Shown: one piece after another, positions 61,006 through 64,000 of the stretch
How positions within the stretch are numbered: position 1 is the stretch's first letter
Layout: every line of letters begins with the position of its first letter
From: Streptomyces sp. NBC_01351
GTDB taxonomy: Bacteria > Actinomycetota > Actinomycetes > Streptomycetales > Streptomycetaceae
Assembly (NCBI RefSeq): GCF_036237315.1
Contig: NZ_CP108356.1
Span: 2,786,501-2,850,500, forward strand
Direction of reading: 5' to 3'
Length of the DNA: 64,000 nt
Position numbers and translations under genes: made by a program
The notes under the pieces: generated by a model
Databases searched by the model: none
What the model saw: only the letters and a program-made list of their open reading frames with translations
Told to the model about the DNA's origin: nothing

Positions 61006-61028
61006 AATACGCATCTCACATGCCAGTT
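61006..61028 (+). promoter_or_regulatory. NsrR-type box upstream of hmp
   Basis: AATACGCATCT and ACATGCCAGTT around C, an 11-1-11 imperfect inverted repeat with GCAT/ATGC core, like hmp sites of S. coelicolor. It is 41 bases before the hmp ATG and should overlap the promoter. Confidence 0.7.
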
Positions 61029-61068
61029 ATCTTGACGCAGAACCACCCCACGCGAGGAGTCAGTCCCG

Positions 61069-62265
61069 ATGCTTTCCGAGAAGTCGACGGCGACCGTACG
61101 AGCCACCCTGCCCGCCGTCGGAGCCGCGATCGGCGACATCGCGGACCTCTTCTACACGAAGCTGTTCGCGGCCCACCCGGAGCTGATCCGCGACCTCTTC
61201 AACCGGGGCAATCAGAACGCCGGCCTCCAGAAGCAGGCCCTCGCCGGCTCCATCGCGGCCTTCGCGACCCACCTCGTCGAGCACCCCGACACCCGCCCCG
61301 ACGTGATGCTGAACCGCATCGCCCACAAGCACGCCTCGCTCGGCGTCACCCGCGAGCAGTACGCGGTCGTCCACGAGCACCTGTTCGCGGCCATCGTGGA
61401 GATCCTCGGCGAGGCCGTCACCCCCGAGGTCGCCGCCGCCTGGGACGAGGTCTACTGGCTGATGGCGAACGCCCTCATCGCCATCGAGGAGCGCCTCTAC
61501 GCCGAGCAGCAGGTGCTCGCCGGCGACGTCTGGCGCACGTGGACGGTCACCGGCCGCGTCGAGGAGACGCCGGACTGCACCACCTTCCGGCTCGCACCGG
61601 CCGACGGCGCCCCCGCCCCCTCCCACCTGCCCGGCCAGTACGTATCCGTCCAGGTAGAACTCCCGGACGGCGCCCGCCAGATCCGCCAGTACAGCCTCTC
61701 CACCTCCCCCGGCTCCCCGGTCCGCGCCATCACCGTCAAGCGGGTCCACGGCCCGGCGGCAGCGGGCCCCGACGGCGAGGTCTCCAACCACCTGCACGCC
61801 CGGGTCCGCGTCGGAGACACCCTGCGCGTCTCGGCCCCGTACGGCGACCTGACCCTCCGGGACGCTGCGGCTCCGGTCCTGCTCGCCTCGGCCGGCATTG
61901 GCTGCACCCCGATGCTGTCGATGCTGGAGCACCTGGCCGACACCGGGCACACCGCCCCGGTCACCGTGCTGCACGCGGACCGCTCCCCCGCCGACCACCC
62001 GCTGCGGGAGGACCACCGGGCCCTGGCCGACAAGCTCGCGGACTCCGCCGCCCACTTCTGGTACGAGGAGTCGGCCGAACTCGGCCACCACACCGGCCAC
62101 ATGGACCTCACGGCCGTCCCCGTCGCCCCCGGCACCACGGCCTACCTCTGCGGCCCGCTGCCCTTCATGCGGGCGGTGCGCGAGCAGCTGATCGCCAAGG
62201 GCGTGCCGGCCGCCGACGTCCACTACGAGGTGTTCGGCCCGGACCTGTGGCTGGCCTCCGCCTGA
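61069..62265 (+). CDS. hmp: Flavohaemoglobin, nitric oxide dioxygenase
   Basis: 398 residues, full length. The globin domain (1-140) has Tyr29 and Gln53 distal residues and the proximal His88 (IAHKHASLG). The FAD domain (about 150-255) has RQYSLSTSP, and the NAD domain has LASAGIGCTPMLSMLEHLA and YLCGPLPFMRAV. It oxidises nitric oxide to nitrate with O2 and NADH. ATG 61069 is preceded by GAGGAGTCAGTCCCG. Expression is expected to be repressed by NsrR. Confidence 0.96.
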   Translation: MLSEKSTATVRATLPAVGAAIGDIADLFYTKLFAAHPELIRDLFNRGNQNAGLQKQALAGSIAAFATHLVEHPDTRPDVMLNRIAHKHASLGVTREQYAVVHEHLFAAIVEILGEAVTPEVAAAWDEVYWLMANALIAIEERLYAEQQVLAGDVWRTWTVTGRVEETPDCTTFRLAPADGAPAPSHLPGQYVSVQVELPDGARQIRQYSLSTSPGSPVRAITVKRVHGPAAAGPDGEVSNHLHARVRVGDTLRVSAPYGDLTLRDAAAPVLLASAGIGCTPMLSMLEHLADTGHTAPVTVLHADRSPADHPLREDHRALADKLADSAAHFWYEESAELGHHTGHMDLTAVPVAPGTTAYLCGPLPFMRAVREQLIAKGVPAADVHYEVFGPDLWLASA

Positions 62266-62371
62266 CAGTGGCCGGATCACGCCCTAGCCCCGGAAGGGCC
62301 GCCTCCACTAAACCGGAACGTAACCACGCGGGCACACACCGTGTCCGTCACGCACCGCAAAGGAGGCGGCC

Positions 62372-62962
62372 ATGGCCGCACCCATGTCCGCGGACCGTTT
62401 CATCGACGCCCTGCGCGACGAAGGCCTGACCGTCGTCGAGGTCGGCGCCTGGCGCACCCACAACCGCAACCACAAGGGCCCCTGGGGCCCCGTGCACGGC
62501 GTGATGATCCACCACACGGTCACGCACGGCACCCCGAGCACCGTCCGGCTCTGCCGCGAGGGCGACCCGGCCCTCCCTGGCCCGCTCTGCCACGGCGTGA
62601 TCGCCAAGGACGGCCGCGTCCACCTGGTCGGCTACGGCCGCGCCAACCACGCGGGCGCCGGGGACTCCGACGTCCTGGCCGCGGTGATCGCGGAGAAGCG
62701 TCTCCCCCCGGACGACCGCGCGGACACCGACGGGAACCGCCACTTCTACGGCTTCGAGTGCGAGAACCTCGGCGACGGCGAGGACCCCTGGCCGACGGTC
62801 CAACTGGACGCCATCACCCGCGCGGCCGCCGCGATCTGCCGGGTCCACGCCTGGACGGCCCGCTCGGTGATCGGCCACCTCGAATGGCAGCCGGGCAAGA
62901 TCGACCCCAAGGGCTTCACCATGGCCTCCCTCCGCGAACGCGTCACGGAGCGCCTGAAGTAG
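62372..62962 (+). CDS. N-acetylmuramoyl-L-alanine amidase (Amidase_2/PGRP type)
   Basis: 196 residues without signal peptide. The amidase_2 fold is visible: GVMIHHTVTHGTPSTVRLCREGDPALPGPLCHGVIAKDGRVHLVGYGRANHAG with first zinc His pair, FYGFECENLGDGEDPW, and C-terminal SVIGHLEWQPGKIDPKGF with a second His and the Lys-Asp pair. Lack of a signal suggests a phage-endolysin-like or cytoplasmic amidase. AAAGGAGGCGGCC precedes the ATG. Confidence 0.92.
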   Translation: MAAPMSADRFIDALRDEGLTVVEVGAWRTHNRNHKGPWGPVHGVMIHHTVTHGTPSTVRLCREGDPALPGPLCHGVIAKDGRVHLVGYGRANHAGAGDSDVLAAVIAEKRLPPDDRADTDGNRHFYGFECENLGDGEDPWPTVQLDAITRAAAAICRVHAWTARSVIGHLEWQPGKIDPKGFTMASLRERVTERLK

Positions 62963-63052
62963 TCCCCTGCCACACCGGCCCCGGCGCGGCCCCGCCCCCG
63001 CCGGGGTCTCTGACGTGCGACGTCGCATCCGGCACGGGCTCACAATGGACGG

Positions 63053-63946
63053 GTGAGCCACCCCGAACTGCGACCCCGCCCGCCGTCGCCCCTGCACGAG
63101 GTCCCCGACGAGCGGTTCGCGGCGCACGGCGTACGGCTGCTGCTCAAGCGGGACGACCTCGTACATCCCGAACTGCCCGGCAACAAGTGGCGCAAGCTCG
63201 CGCCGAATCTGCGGGCGGCCGTGGAGGCCGGGCACGGCGGGCTCGTCACCTTCGGCGGGGCCTACTCGAACCACCTGCGGGCCACCGCCGCGGCCGGGCG
63301 GCTGCTCGGGATGGGGACCGTCGGGATCGTGCGCGGGGACGAGCTGGCCGTGCGGCCGCTCAACGATGCGCTGGCCCGGTGCGCGGCGGACGGGATGCGG
63401 CTGCACTTCGTTTCGCGGTCCGAGTACCGCCGCAAGGCCGAGCCGGAGGTGCTGGCGCGGCTGGTGGGCGCCGCCGGGGCGGAAGGCGCGTACGTGGTGC
63501 CCGAGGGCGGGAGCAACGCCCTGGCCCTGCACGGCTGCGCCGAGCTGGGCAGCGAGCTGCGGGGCGCGGCCGATGTGGTCGCCGTGGCCTGCGGGACCGG
63601 TGGGACCCTGGCCGGCCTGGCCGCCGGACTCGCCCCCGGGCAGCGGGCGCTGGGCGTGCCGGTGCTGGCGGGCGGCTTCCTGGGCGCGAAGATACGTTCC
63701 CTCCAGGCGGCCGCCTTCGGAGGTCCGGCCGGGGAGTGGAGCCTGGCCGAGGGGTACGACCACGGCGGCTACGCCCGCGTCCCGGCCGCGTTGGAGGCCT
63801 TCGCCCTCGACTTCGAGCGCCGCCACCGCCTCCCCGTCGAGCGGATCTACGTCGCCAAGCTGCTCTGGGCCCTGGCCGACCTCACCGCCTCCGGCGCGTT
63901 CCCCCATGGCACCACCTTGGCTGCGGTGATCACCGGCCGGCCGTAA
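63053..63946 (+). CDS. PLP-dependent ACC deaminase/D-cysteine desulfhydrase-family protein
   Basis: 297 residues of fold type II. LLLKRDDLVHPELPGNKWRKLAPNL carries the PLP Lys45; FGGAYSNHLRATAAAGRLLGM is the Tyr/Ser/Asn region; ACGTGGTLAGLAAGL is the phosphate-binding loop. This group degrades 1-aminocyclopropane-1-carboxylate or D-cysteine; which substrate cannot be told. The GTG start is preceded by no Shine-Dalgarno and by CACAATGGACGG, so the mRNA is probably leaderless. Confidence 0.88.
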   Translation: MSHPELRPRPPSPLHEVPDERFAAHGVRLLLKRDDLVHPELPGNKWRKLAPNLRAAVEAGHGGLVTFGGAYSNHLRATAAAGRLLGMGTVGIVRGDELAVRPLNDALARCAADGMRLHFVSRSEYRRKAEPEVLARLVGAAGAEGAYVVPEGGSNALALHGCAELGSELRGAADVVAVACGTGGTLAGLAAGLAPGQRALGVPVLAGGFLGAKIRSLQAAAFGGPAGEWSLAEGYDHGGYARVPAALEAFALDFERRHRLPVERIYVAKLLWALADLTASGAFPHGTTLAAVITGRP

Positions 63947-64000
63947 CCGGGCGGGGCCGGTTGCCCTCCCGGGCGGTGTTGCGGAGCCCCTGCGGCGGCG

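Overview
The window is high-GC actinobacterial DNA with dense genes, many GTG/TTG starts and translationally coupled overlaps. A conservon (cvn) operon, nickel superoxide dismutase (sodN/sodX), multifunctional 2-oxoglutarate enzyme kgd, snapalysin with its LysR partner and a family 2B encapsulin point to Streptomyces. From memory, kgd, a two-component pair and lon, and the sodN / amino-acid ABC transporter / malic enzyme block, occupy the same neighbourhood as S. coelicolor SCO5281-5285 and SCO5254-5261. I saw no rRNA, tRNA, CRISPR array or intact insertion sequence.

Left part (1-19.6 kb): an FtsW/RodA-type N-terminus at the edge; a DUF6325-SHOCT pair behind a G-rich minisatellite; an XRE-NB-ARC-TPR (STAND) regulator; AhpD-fold and DUF1801 proteins; a secreted NlpC/P60 hydrolase; a conservon (cvnA-B-C-D) ending in a styrene-monooxygenase-like flavoprotein; a PP2C-like protein; MarR; Lon with a clear HspR (HAIR) operator; and a sulfurtransferase / DUF4097 lipoprotein / ECF sigma / membrane-protein series. 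Middle-left (20-28.2 kb): a GT39-like membrane glycosyltransferase, a lipoprotein, an OmpR-type two-component pair and kgd.

Centre (28.6-41.9 kb): seven consecutive minus-strand genes that read as one system. In transcription order they are a trypsin-like protease of the VMAP type, a MoxR-type AAA+ ATPase, a giant SAV_2336/vWA protein, an FxsA-like small peptide, a second small protein coupled to a HExxH-type (2-oxoglutarate-dependent peptide beta-hydroxylase-like) enzyme, and a TIR-NB-ARC-TPR protein. This joins a vWA-MoxR-VMAP conflict module to an Fxs-type RiPP cluster. The peptide lacks the terminal FxSxx motif and the cyclophane-forming radical SAM enzyme FxsB is absent. It is my main candidate for an undescribed system.

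Right part (42-64 kb): DUF6104; sodN/sodX; a CGNR regulator; a methyltransferase; a polar amino-acid ABC importer; malic enzyme; a quinone-reductase-like dehydrogenase; an HTH/Clp-N pair under a palindromic promoter; a PadR/DUF4097 operon; snpR/snpA; a DHFR-fold protein; a GNAT; a family 2B encapsulin shell with polyprenyl synthase cargo; nsrR and a flavohaemoglobin gene, each with a 23-bp NsrR-like box; an amidase; and a PLP-dependent deaminase-like enzyme. The window is also rich in short tandem repeats and in one dispersed intergenic repeat family with at least five copies.
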